DNA of 64,000 nucleotides from Cryptomeria japonica (lineage: Eukaryota > Streptophyta > Pinopsida > Cupressales > Cupressaceae): contig NC_081415.1 of NCBI RefSeq assembly GCF_030272615.1, positions 419,552,257 through 419,616,256 of the forward strand, written 5' to 3'. The notes under the pieces are model-generated. The model was not told the DNA's origin and did not search any database. It saw only the letters and a list, made by a program, of their open reading frames with translations. The translations under genes and the position numbers were made by a program. Numbering within the stretch: the stretch's first letter is position 1; each line of letters starts with the position of its first letter. Positions 46,585-55,801 of the stretch are shown here, piece after piece.

Positions 46585-46748
46585 CTACACATTTGCTATT
46601 TTTTTTTTTTTTTTCGATAGGTAATGGGCCAAAGCCGATGAGGTGTACATACCCTACCCCATTTGTGGGATTTGAACTTGTGACATCTATTTCAAGAGTA
46701 CGAGTTCTCCACCACTAGGCCAACTTAGGTTGCACTACACATTTGCTA
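46585..46748 (-). mobile_element. tRNA-derived SINE with 14-bp target duplication
   Basis: SINE 46,599-46,734 between identical CTACACATTTGCTA (46,585-46,598 and 46,735-46,748). On the minus strand it has A box TGGCCTAGTGG, B box AGTTCAAATCC, a tRNA-unrelated body and a 3' A-run of about 17. It inserted into the RT region of the minus-strand LINE. Confidence 0.88.
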
Positions 46749-47544
46749 ATTTTTGCCTCAAGAATACTTCCACACAGTTTTCCAAAAGGAGTATTAAACA
46801 TATTTGCTAATTTGATGGACTATTGATATCTTTACTTTTATAAAGAGGGGTAACAACACTACTTGTCCATTCTGTTGAGAAACCCTATTGAATGACTTTA
46901 TTGGAGATCAATTTGATATGAGGCATGCAGACCTCTATATCCCCATTTAAAATACCATGCTTACAACCTATCCATATCTTGTGCTTTCACCTTGCAAGAT
47001 TCTTCATGCTTTGATTGATATCTTCAATAGTTGTGTTAAATATCTTCAATAGTGAAAAACTCAATAGCCGTGTTAATTATTGTTGGACTATTTTTATCTT
47101 GGGCGTGTTCATTGAACAGTTTTGTATATTCTAGCTATTGATAATCTATCGTATTATTTTCAATTTGCTTTATTTTATATAATAGTTCCTTTCTAAAAGA
47201 TCTTGGTTGTGCTTTTTGAGAGCAACTAGTTCTTCCATTCTTGTATTCATATACCTTTCTTTTTTAGACAATATTAGTTTTTTATAATCTTTCTTATTCT
47301 CTTTGCTACCTTGCACTCTTAATTGAACCAAGGGTTGACTCAAAAAGTATTTGAAGTTCCTCTTTTAAGTCTAGCTCTTTTACATACACGTAAAGACTTA
47401 TGTATTAAAATAATCAACATACTTTTATTTTTTGGGTGGCTTGTCATACAAGTTGGATTCCTCTCATATTCTTGACAAAAAATGTTTTAACTTTAGATTG
47501 CAAGAATTAGGTAGCCTCCTATAAACTGTAGTGTGTCGGGTAAA

Positions 47545-47668
47545 TGTTTTAACATGACCAATGACGTTGGTGTGACATGTCATTCAATACCACATGGGCT
47601 AGGGGAAGATTGAACCTCATGACCCCATGCCTATCATAGGATGCTTTCACCAATCAAGGCAAAAGGGT
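47545..47668 (-). mobile_element. Second tRNA-derived SINE-like sequence (minus)
   Basis: Minus-strand GCCTTGATTGGTGAAAGCAT (A box region), GTCATGAGGTTCAATCTTCC (B box region) and CCCATGTGGTATTGAATGAC in SINE order. No convincing target duplication was seen. Confidence 0.5.
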
Positions 47669-48860
47669 TGTTTTAAATTTTCTAGTTTTTTTGAGTCATG
47701 AGGATTTTACCTTGCAAAAATAGCCTCTTTTGATGGAGACAAGCTTTTCCACCTTGTTGACTGTTTATGTGAACATTAAGCTTTACATATATTGGATTAT
47801 GATATGATTTCAACTCTATAAGGAAGTGACCAACTTCTAACTCCATCAACCTCAAGATAAAGTTCTATGAGAAAATAACATAGTCCACTATGCTTTTGAC
47901 CATTGTAAGTTTAGCAAGTGATGTTGCCTAAATTTGGTCATATTCTCAAACTATTGCATATGATTATATTATACAACTTACATAGCCTCATTCTACCACA
48001 TGCCTCATTCTACCACATGGTATGTAACATTTCCCTTACCATCTTGTGATATCCCTTCCCAAAGTTGACCACTTTCTTCCTTTAACCATAATGAATCATT
48101 ATTCTCTTTGTATTTGCTTTTCAAATTTAGGGCTCAATCGTTTATTGTCCTTAGATTGAAATCACCTATTAATTATACTTCCCTCGTAGTAGTAAAAATT
48201 AAAATGTTGTCGTTTATTGATGCATGAGGATCTTACAATCTAGGTTCCTTTTCTTATATGACTTTAAATCTTTTGATGCGAAGTATCAGACAACTAAGAT
48301 TTTTGTTAGCTTATTGTGTATTATTTTCAACCACAGACATTACTTATTTGGGTCTTCTTCTACCACTTTTATGATTTTGCACCATGATTCTTTGATTAAC
48401 ATCGCCACACCTCTACAACTCTTTCCATTGTTGATCATTTCATTCCAAATTGAAGCTTTTTTATACACCTCAAACTCTAGTATATTGCAACCATCACGCT
48501 CATGCATCTTTGCAAGAATGATAATGCCTTTTCCTTTTGTTATGGGCCCCAACATAGGTCCATGTCTCCACGGATAACCTCTATAATTCAACATTTAACA
48601 TTGTCAAGTATTCTTGAGGGCTCCAAATCCTTATTTATTATGTGTCATTTGATCATTAATTTAGGCCTTTCCATTTTATACCCATGCCCATTTTCCTCCA
48701 TCTTTTGTTGCCTTCACTTTTTCCCATTCTTCCCTTCTCTCTTCTTATTATATTATAGTTAAGCTTTTGTCTAGACTTGTTGTCTACCTATGAGAAACCT
48801 ATTGTTCCTTAGTATCATAATATTGTCTTCTATGCTTCTCATTATAAATATTACATATGT

Positions 48861-49949
48861 CCCTTCCTCCTCTTATCGTTTTTTTAATCTTGTTTGCTTG
48901 GTGGATATATCATGTCTATTATAGTTGGCCTTCAAGAAAATCTCTCGTTAGCTCTTTTGTATCCTCTTTCTTGTAGCTCAATCTTTTAATTCTTCAATAT
49001 CTATTGTTACATTTGTTTGCTTTCCTTACATTGTTACATTGTAGTAATGTCTATTAAAATCTTATTAATTGTTTTAAGAAAATAACTATAAATATTTTAT
49101 TCTTCATTTACTTCAATTTTTTATTTTCCCTGCACCTTTTACAAACCTTTTGATTGTGTTTGAAAGGCCATCTTTAAGATAACCTAGCATGAATGCACTC
49201 CAATAGATTTGTGATTGTCCCTGCATGTGCATTGAAATTAGGGTATTGATAAGCAATTGGAAGCCATGCATTGAAATTAGGGTATTGATAAGCAATTGGA
49301 AGCCTTGATGAATATTGTGTGGTTAATGGAATTATAAAACCCTTAGATATTATTGTTGACCTATATGCTTTCCCAACTTAGAACCCTTCTATTGTTCTCT
49401 TATAGCATTATTATCCATATTTGTATTTTCTTCAATAACTTCGCTTATGCCTCTCAAGATTGCCTAACCCACTATACAAAGAAACTCAAACCTTTATACA
49501 TTTTGACTTGTTCTGATATATTTAGGGTGGCTCTCACTTATTTTCTCTTTCCTTGTTCCTTAGGGCCCATGTGTCACTTGCTTTTGGCATAAGGAGCCAC
49601 GTTGTTCATTTTTTCCGCTCTCTTATTTCTTCCCTAAAGAATTTGGACTATAGGTATATTAGGCACCTCACATACCCATGGCCAAATAAACTAACAAAAC
49701 AAATGTGTTAATTCCACCACACTTTACGAAGAGGATAAAGTGAGTTAAGAAGGACCAATTGCTTATGTCGTTTTGTTGTTGGGCTTAAGCAAAAGGACAA
49801 GACACCTTTTGCAATGGTCAATGTATACAAATAATTAATAATTAATAATAAGCATATTGTCTAAAGGTATATATGGGATTGGTACCGTTCCTTTGTATTA
49901 TAGCACAATTTTGAATTAATTTATTTAAAAAAAATTAATATAGTAATTT
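48861..49949. other. Intergenic, A+T-rich
   Basis: No gene is recognised. Holds one 39-bp tandem duplication (49,228-49,304). Confidence 0.5.
49228..49304. repeat. 39-bp perfect tandem duplication
   Basis: Two copies starting at 49,228 and 49,267 with the core TTGAAATTAGGGTATTGATA. Near identity implies a recent duplication. Confidence 0.85.
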
Positions 49950-50057
49950 AACACCGCCAAGGTCAGGCCTTATCACCTCGTAACATTACTAGCGAGGAGG
50001 AGACTCGAGTATGGGATTACCCCATCGACAGGGCCTGTGACCGCAGGGTCAATCCCA
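49950..50057 (+). mobile_element. GC-rich, structured, tRNA-like (SINE-like) segment
   Basis: A GC-rich island in very A+T-rich DNA. TAGCGAGGAGG (about 49,990) fits the Pol III A box at 10 of 11 positions, and GGGTCAATCCC (50,045-50,055) resembles a B box with one base missing, about 55 bases apart. CCTCG/CGAGG and GGGATT/AATCCC can pair. It could be a SINE head; element ends were not found. Confidence 0.4.
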
Positions 50058-50129
50058 TTTCATTTTTTTATTTATTTTAATGTAAGTTATTTAATTTATT
50101 TAGTTTGATTTAAATTATTTAATTTCATT

Positions 50130-50395
50130 AAAATTATTTATTTTCTTTTAAGTTATTTTATTTAATTTTAATTATTTTTAATTGTTTAATTTTTTATATT
50201 TTTTTTATTTACATTGATTTGAAATAAAATGTTGTAAACAGTTTATTGATTCCTATATATATAGAGAGAGATTTTATTTATTTTCATTTAAGTTATTTAA
50301 TTTTAATTATTTTAAATTGTTTAATTTAATTTATTATTTTATTTTATTTACATTAATTTGAAATAAAATCTAGTAAATATTTTATTGATTTCTAT
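50130..50395. repeat. Imperfect 130-bp duplication, A+T-rich
   Basis: TTTAATTTTAATTATTTT, then ATTTGAAATAAAATSTWGTA and TTTATTGATT, recur in order at about 50,155-50,255 and 50,290-50,392. Confidence 0.5.
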
Positions 50396-50582
50396 CTATA
50401 TATTGAGTAATATAATGGAGATTTTAAATATTTAATTGGAGAACTCTTATTATAAGTTACTTTGCAAAACTATTAATAATAATCTTTCTATCTATATATT
50501 GAGTAATATAATGGAAATTTTAAATATTTAATTGGAGAACTCTTATTATAAGTTACTTTGCAAAACTATTAATAATAATCTT
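50391..50582. repeat. 96-bp tandem duplication
   Basis: Copies start at 50,391 and 50,487 (TCTATCTATATATTGAGTAA) and differ by about one base, so this is young. Confidence 0.9.
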
Positions 50583-51776
50583 TTAATAGTGTGGCAACTT
50601 CTATATGATAATGAGATAATTACAATAATTAATATTCACTTTTCAATTAATCACAATATAATTATTGTACAAAATGAAAAATGGTGGAAGAAAATATTTT
50701 TTTGATGTAATTAGAGGGCTCATAACTTGCAAGCACAACAACTTGGTGAAGGCACATATCATGTGAGCATATTAGCCCAAAAAGGCATAACAATGTTATG
50801 ACTTGACCATTGCACTACTAATTATTGGTGATGGTGTAAGAAAATATAATCAAATACTAATTTTAAAATATAAATTTTAGGTTGCAAATATTTTGGATTA
50901 AATTATCTAAATTAGTTTTTTTCACGTTTGGGATTATATTCACATTTGAGATTATATCCTATGATCAATCATTAAGATCTCTTCTCTAGCTATCTCATCT
51001 TGATGGTAGATCATGGAGTGTGACATAAAGAAAATAAGTTTACATGGTCTAATCTAGAAATTTTGCAAGTTATCATAATGGATTGTGAAATAAATATTAA
51101 TATAAATACATAAAGTAGTACTATATAGACTACATAATAAACAACATAATAATAAGATTTATTATAAAAAAAAGTGGTTATATCTTTAATAAATCAATCA
51201 TTATTATAAGAGATGATATCAATTAAATGGCTTTGGTTTAAAATTAAATATGATTTTGTAAAAATATTGATATTGTAAAAAAGAATATTTCATGGAAAAT
51301 AAATGTTGACCAAAACCCATTAGTAATTTCAAAAAAAAATGGTAGGTATTATTAAATAAGGAATCACTTATTCATAAATAAATATCTAACAAGAGAAATA
51401 ATTATATTGTAAAAAAAATATTTCATGAAAAACGGATTTTGATCCAAAACAATTCAATATGATAGGTGTTATGCTTCAATATTGTATGATCACACATTTT
51501 AATCATAGTGATTATGAAATGTGATCTGCAATGTTGTATGATCATATATTATAATCACACTGCTAGCCTATATTTACAGTTAAAGGTGATCATCTGGGTT
51601 AAGGATGAAGTGTGATCTGCAGTGTTAACATAAAAAAGTCCTACACAATTTTTTAGCAGAAAACAATTCCTCTACTGAAAATATCACCTCTCATCGAATG
51701 AAGTATAGTAGTTGCAGTTGCAGTAGCATATGATTGAAATACAGAAGGCCTAGTTGCATGAATGAAGGGAAACAGA
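50583..51776. other. Intergenic region downstream of the host gene
   Basis: A+T-rich. GTGATCTGCARTGTT occurs at about 51,520 and 51,612. It must include the 3' UTR of the minus-strand gene; I could not place a poly(A) site. Confidence 0.4.
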
Positions 51777-54305
51777 TCAATTCTTCTTGTGGGTATTTCC
51801 ATGGGCACCAGCGTGCACATACTCTTTCTTCCCTCGCCTTAATCGAGAGAGGAAGCTAAGAACAGAAAAGACCAGAACATAAGCGGCGTAGACTCTCCAA
51901 CAGGTTCTGGGAGGCTTGTGAGCCATGGCCCTGTGGAAGACTGTCACGTAATAATGCAATCCAATACACACAGTTCCGAGTAATTGTATCCCAGCTCCCA
52001 GTTTGTCCAGAATGGAACCATTTGCAGTCGAACCCACCACATTACAACATTGCAGGGACAAAAACAAAACATACCCCAAACCCTGAAGCAGCTGCAAGTA
52101 AATGTAGCCTTCGGGAGAATTTCTGTAGAAAAATTCCATGGGCTCCACTGCCAAGATGAAGCTGGCAAACATGAGAGTTGCAAAGTAATTGGCTAAGTAT
52201 ATGTTGGTCAGGAAGAGGAGCTTTTGCAATGGTAAGAAGGCCCTGATTTGGTCCAAGACAATGACTGTCACAAACAGGGGAATCAGCAGAAATAGACACG
52301 AAACTGTTGTTGCCATGAAAGGGGCGTAGTGCCTTCCGACCAGCGGCTGGAAGCCCTGCGCAATTTCCTCGCTTGCCATATTGAAGTAGATTTTTGATTT
52401 ATTGGACAGCTTTTGGATCCCTGGCATTAGATGGTCTGCAACCTTCTCTGCCGTGTCGTGAAGCTTCCATGGAAGTTCCCTGAATTCTTGAACGAGGTCC
52501 TCTTCTTCCTCTGAATCTTTTCCCCCTTCTTCCTCTGATTTTCTTTCCCCTTCTTCCTCTGAGTTCTTAGGTTTCTCAGCATCAATCTCGCTCTTCATCT
52601 CTGTGTCTGTTGAATTATTCAGGATTTCTGTTGCCAGGGACACTGCCTCCTTTGTTTCTGTCTGTGAAGAACTTTCCAAGGGATCCGCTTTTGTGCTTTC
52701 TGAACTTTTCTCTAATTCTGCCTCTTCAGAATTTGCCAAGGTTTCAGCCTCTGTGATTTCTGTGTTATTGGTTTGTATGCTCGTAGAATTTGTGAAGCTT
52801 TCGGCTTCCTCAAGTTTATTTTCTCTAGACTTTGTAGCGGATTCCAGATTGCCTGTGCTTTTTGTTTCATCGTCCATGGAATTCACAGTGCTTTTCAAGT
52901 CTGGGTTCATGCTAACCTTGGAATTTGTCATGGGTTCAGCTTGCTCCTGTAATTCGATATTAATGGCATTCTGCGCTTCAGTGCCTTTGGAATCCGTCAG
53001 GCTTTCAAATTCCTTCAGTCCGGTGTCTGTTGAATTCGCATCCCCTTCTGTCCTAGCGCCTTGGATTTCTTTTGATATTTTCAGTGTTTCAGCCTCATGG
53101 TCTTCAATTTTCTGCATTCCGGTTTCTGTTTTGTTATCCACTGAATGTACTTGCATTTCACCTTCGCTGCTTTCAGTTTTCTGCATTTCAAATTCACCTG
53201 TAGTGTTTTCAATTTTCTGCATTCTAATATATGTTTCTGCTTCAGTTGAATTTGTCTGCATTTCATCTCCATTACTTTCAGTTTTCTGCGGTTCAATTCC
53301 TGTTTTGTTATGTACTGAATTTGTCTGCATTTCCAATTCAACTCCAGTATTTTCAATTTTCTGCATTTTAATATCTGTTTCTGCTTCTGATGAATTTGTT
53401 TGCATTTCATCTCCATTGCTTTCAATTTTCTGCAGTCCAATTTCTGTTTTGACTTCTGTTGACTTTGTCTGCATTTCAGCTTGGTTGCTCTCCATTTCCT
53501 GCGGTCCAATTTCTGTCTTGTCTTCTGTTGAAATTGTCTGCATTTCAGCTTGGTGGTTCTCCATTTCCTGCGGTCCAGTTTCTGTTTTGAATTCTGCTGA
53601 ATTTGTCTGCATTTCAGCTTGGTTGCTCTTCATTTCCTGTATCCCCTTTTCTGCCAAATCCAGGGCGCTTTCTTTTTCAGTGCTTTGGATTTCTTGTTTC
53701 CTGGCTTCTGTTGAAGTCCCTGGAGTTGTTCCAGCTTGAATATTCTCCTTAATTCCATCTGTTAATTCACCTGTACTCTTCCATTCCCCTTTATCATTCT
53801 CTGTTCCATCATTCAATTGTTTTTGAACATCATTAACTTCAATATTTTCTGTTGTGTTTTTTTCCATTGCCTTCAACCCCTCCACATTGACGTCCTTCAC
53901 CTCCAGCTTAACGCCAGTAGGATTCATGAGTTTTGACATTGGAGCCGTTTCCTTCTTTGGATCCTCTGGCAATGTATTGTTCTGACTACTCTCATGTGAT
54001 TCGTTATGCTGTTCGTCCGCTTCTTTGTTCACAGTGGATTCTTCTTTATCTTCAAGCAACCTTCTCCATAACACTATACCTAATTCTTCCTCTGTTCTAA
54101 ATGAATCCCATTTCCTTCTCCTTCCAAATTCATTGCCAAAAATGAATTTCCTTCCAGTGAAGAACTTCAATTGCTGTTCTTCCTCATCTATCTCTGCTAT
54201 TCCCTTGTCTTCAGGTTTGAGTATCTTTACATTGTAGCAGTGAACACTTGGATCCAACAATATCAGCAACAAACAACAACAGATGATCATTGAAGAAGCC
54301 CCCAT
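51777..54305 (-). CDS. Predicted secretory-pathway membrane protein with acidic repeat region, 842 aa
   Basis: Single uninterrupted frame, the only long intact host-type gene here. The ATG at 54,303-54,305 is chosen: five codons upstream in the same frame there is only GTG, and the protein then opens with a signal peptide (MGASSMIICCCLLLILLDPS, cleavage perhaps after residue 23). Residues 30-210 are charged and Asn/Glu-rich with several N-glycosylation sites; about 220-407 are eight 23-residue repeats; 408-600 are acidic and Ser/Thr-rich; about 611-663 form a conserved-looking amphipathic part (LPWKLHDTAEKVADHL, LSNKSKIYFNMASEEI). Five membrane segments lie near 666-686, 697-718, 734-757, 771-790 and 804-820, with a basic His-rich tail. 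From memory the C-terminal third resembles uncharacterised plant-specific transmembrane proteins; function unknown. TTGGCAG just before the frame could be a 3' splice site of a 5' UTR intron. Confidence 0.85.
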   Translation of the reverse strand: MGASSMIICCCLLLILLDPSVHCYNVKILKPEDKGIAEIDEEEQQLKFFTGRKFIFGNEFGRRRKWDSFRTEEELGIVLWRRLLEDKEESTVNKEADEQHNESHESSQNNTLPEDPKKETAPMSKLMNPTGVKLEVKDVNVEGLKAMEKNTTENIEVNDVQKQLNDGTENDKGEWKSTGELTDGIKENIQAGTTPGTSTEARKQEIQSTEKESALDLAEKGIQEMKSNQAEMQTNSAEFKTETGPQEMENHQAEMQTISTEDKTEIGPQEMESNQAEMQTKSTEVKTEIGLQKIESNGDEMQTNSSEAETDIKMQKIENTGVELEMQTNSVHNKTGIEPQKTESNGDEMQTNSTEAETYIRMQKIENTTGEFEMQKTESSEGEMQVHSVDNKTETGMQKIEDHEAETLKISKEIQGARTEGDANSTDTGLKEFESLTDSKGTEAQNAINIELQEQAEPMTNSKVSMNPDLKSTVNSMDDETKSTGNLESATKSRENKLEEAESFTNSTSIQTNNTEITEAETLANSEEAELEKSSESTKADPLESSSQTETKEAVSLATEILNNSTDTEMKSEIDAEKPKNSEEEGERKSEEEGGKDSEEEEDLVQEFRELPWKLHDTAEKVADHLMPGIQKLSNKSKIYFNMASEEIAQGFQPLVGRHYAPFMATTVSCLFLLIPLFVTVIVLDQIRAFLPLQKLLFLTNIYLANYFATLMFASFILAVEPMEFFYRNSPEGYIYLQLLQGLGYVLFLSLQCCNVVGSTANGSILDKLGAGIQLLGTVCIGLHYYVTVFHRAMAHKPPRTCWRVYAAYVLVFSVLSFLSRLRRGKKEYVHAGAHGNTHKKN
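53085..53646 (-). repeat. Coding minisatellite: eight 23-residue repeats in the host gene
   Basis: Units follow the pattern GPQEMESNQAEMQTNSTE then three to five variable residues. Examples are GIQEMKSNQAEMQTNS, GPQEMENHQAEMQTIS, GLQKIESNGDEMQTNS and EPQKTESNGDEMQTNS. The DNA period is about 69 bp, with two longer units. All keep the frame, which argues for selection on the protein. Confidence 0.88.
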
Positions 54306-54522
54306 TTCTCCTATTTTCACCTGCCAATATTGTCACTTTGTAAAACCGGATCCACCATTAAAATACCAGCAACTTTTAAGGTCATATAGTTAATGCCAAC
54401 AACGTCAAAGACAAAACAATCAATTTTTAGAACCAAAGCAAATACATATGCAAGATGAAGACGAACCAAGTCAAAGCATTATAAGATCTGATATTTTGGA
54501 TTAGGAAATCAAAGGCTGCTGT
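54306..54522 (-). promoter_or_regulatory. Probable 5' UTR/promoter side of the host gene
   Basis: Region upstream of the start codon of the minus-strand gene. I do not see a clear TATA box at a normal distance. Confidence 0.3.
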
Positions 54523-54735
54523 TTGCTGATGCTTCTGCTTTCTTTACTCCTTACTGTTATGGCATTAAATCTGAGCAAGATGGGCTCTTCAGATCTATTC
54601 GGCAAGTTTGTGCCTCTTGCACCATTGTTTTATGTGTTGGCTGCTGCAGCCTCAGGCTTTCCCCTTGCTAATGCCATTTCACAGAGATGTGTCAAAGGAA
54701 TCTCCCTACCAAGGCAACAGTCCCTATCAGCTTAA
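54523..54735 (+). other. Hydrophobic 70-codon open frame, unidentified
   Basis: The frame has two likely membrane segments (MLMLLLSLLLTVMALNL and FVPLAPLFYVLAAAASG) and plant-like codon use, and it lies divergently 200 bases from the host gene. The overlapping frames downstream are also fairly long, as if a once longer coding sequence had shifted frames. I cannot name a family. It could be a gene relic or chance. Confidence 0.25.
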
Positions 54736-55397
54736 AAATGGTCATTTTACTGACCACTCTTTCCTCACCCTTGTTGAGGATGAAGACAACATCAAGCAAT
54801 CATTTAAGTGCCTTGGCACTGTTTACTTGGCTTCTGGTTCCATTATTTAGTGGAGTAAAAGCCAGTTTGTAGGCAGTGTATTACTTCTCCTAATGGACCT
54901 GAAACCTCTGGGTAGAAATGGATTGGCCATGGGGAAATTTGGTGGCCAAAACATCTAGGAAGCTGCGAAGCATGAGAAGCCATCAATTTGTGGCTTCTAT
55001 GGAATGGCAGTGGTTCCCACAATGGCCTCTGAGAGATTATTTGGATGCACTCTCTCAAGTTCTTTGAAGAGATATTACATATTCAAGACTTATATTCCAA
55101 AGCCACTTTTGTTTGGATTTTGTGGTAGTAGGCTAAAGCCAATTTAACTTGAATAACAAAAATAAAAAGACTTTCCAAATGATAATTGAGGCAGTGTTTC
55201 CTCAGCATTTACACAAAGTCTCTGTGAGATCCACCAAATCTTGGTGGAAGGATTGAAAATTGGAAAGTGAATTATGACACCCTTTCTACAATTACACTCC
55301 TAACAAAGGATACATGTGGATTTCCCCACATTTGCCAATGGTTAAGAAGTTGGATTCAAGATGGTCTCTCTAGTCTGTCTTTTATTTGAGATAAAAC

Positions 55398-55801
55398 ATT
55401 TTTAGACAATTTGGAAAGCTGTTGGGGAGCTCAAGATTGCTCATTTTGCCCAACGATTATTCTATCAAAGCCTTCCTATTGACAAATGGTTAACATATTT
55501 AAGTGTATCGAATCCCATATGTCTATTTTGTGGACAATTCAAAATGATTAAGCATTTGTTCAGGTTTGTACTCATGAATGCAAACCAACTTAGTTGTGGA
55601 TTCATGATTTTTTCAAGCCCTTTAGATCAGAAGCCTTCACTTTGGCACAATGTTTTGCTAGCATTTCTAACCAAATTTGCTCAACAATGGCATGCTTTCA
55701 GATTGGAGATTCCTTTTAACATTCGGAAAGATAGAAATGCTGCTCTACTCTCATTGTTGTTGATTCAAACTTTTCTACTCGCAAGAAGTCACTGGTGGTG
55801 A
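55398..55801 (+). mobile_element. LINE zinc-binding domain (zf-RVT) remnant
   Basis: One frame reads IWKAVGELKIAHFAQRL, FYQSLPIDKWLTYL, NPICLFCGQFKMIKHLF, which fits the zf-RVT pattern (IWK...PKIkhFaWRll...LP...L......CplCg..EtiqHLF). It continues in frame to a stop at 55,801. No RT is seen upstream within the window, so this is an isolated L1-type ORF2 tail or a captured piece. Confidence 0.6.

Larger units (their letters stand above)
46080..48860 (-). mobile_element. LINE ORF2 fragment: endonuclease and RT (minus)
   Basis: Endonuclease part: IIGDFNLRTIND with GDFN at 48,155-48,166, and a GVAMLIKESW-like block near 48,400. RT part: HYFTLMYLIEKIGG then GCFVDFTKAFDTLHREKLW near 46,427-46,456, and the active-site block LLLYVDELIL near 46,154-46,168, where the usual YADD reads YVDE. 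Many frame breaks are present; a SINE (46,599-46,734) and another SINE-like piece (47,545-47,668) lie inside. No open reading frame of useful length remains, so this is a dead copy. Its clade was not determined. Confidence 0.7.

Noticed and set aside
48224-48577. 117-codon plus-strand frame
   Set aside because: It is the antisense shadow of the endonuclease part of the minus-strand LINE.
52603-53739. 378-codon open frame on the plus strand
   Set aside because: It lies antisense to the repeat region of the host gene; its serine/valine/cysteine-rich product is the shadow of the coding minisatellite.
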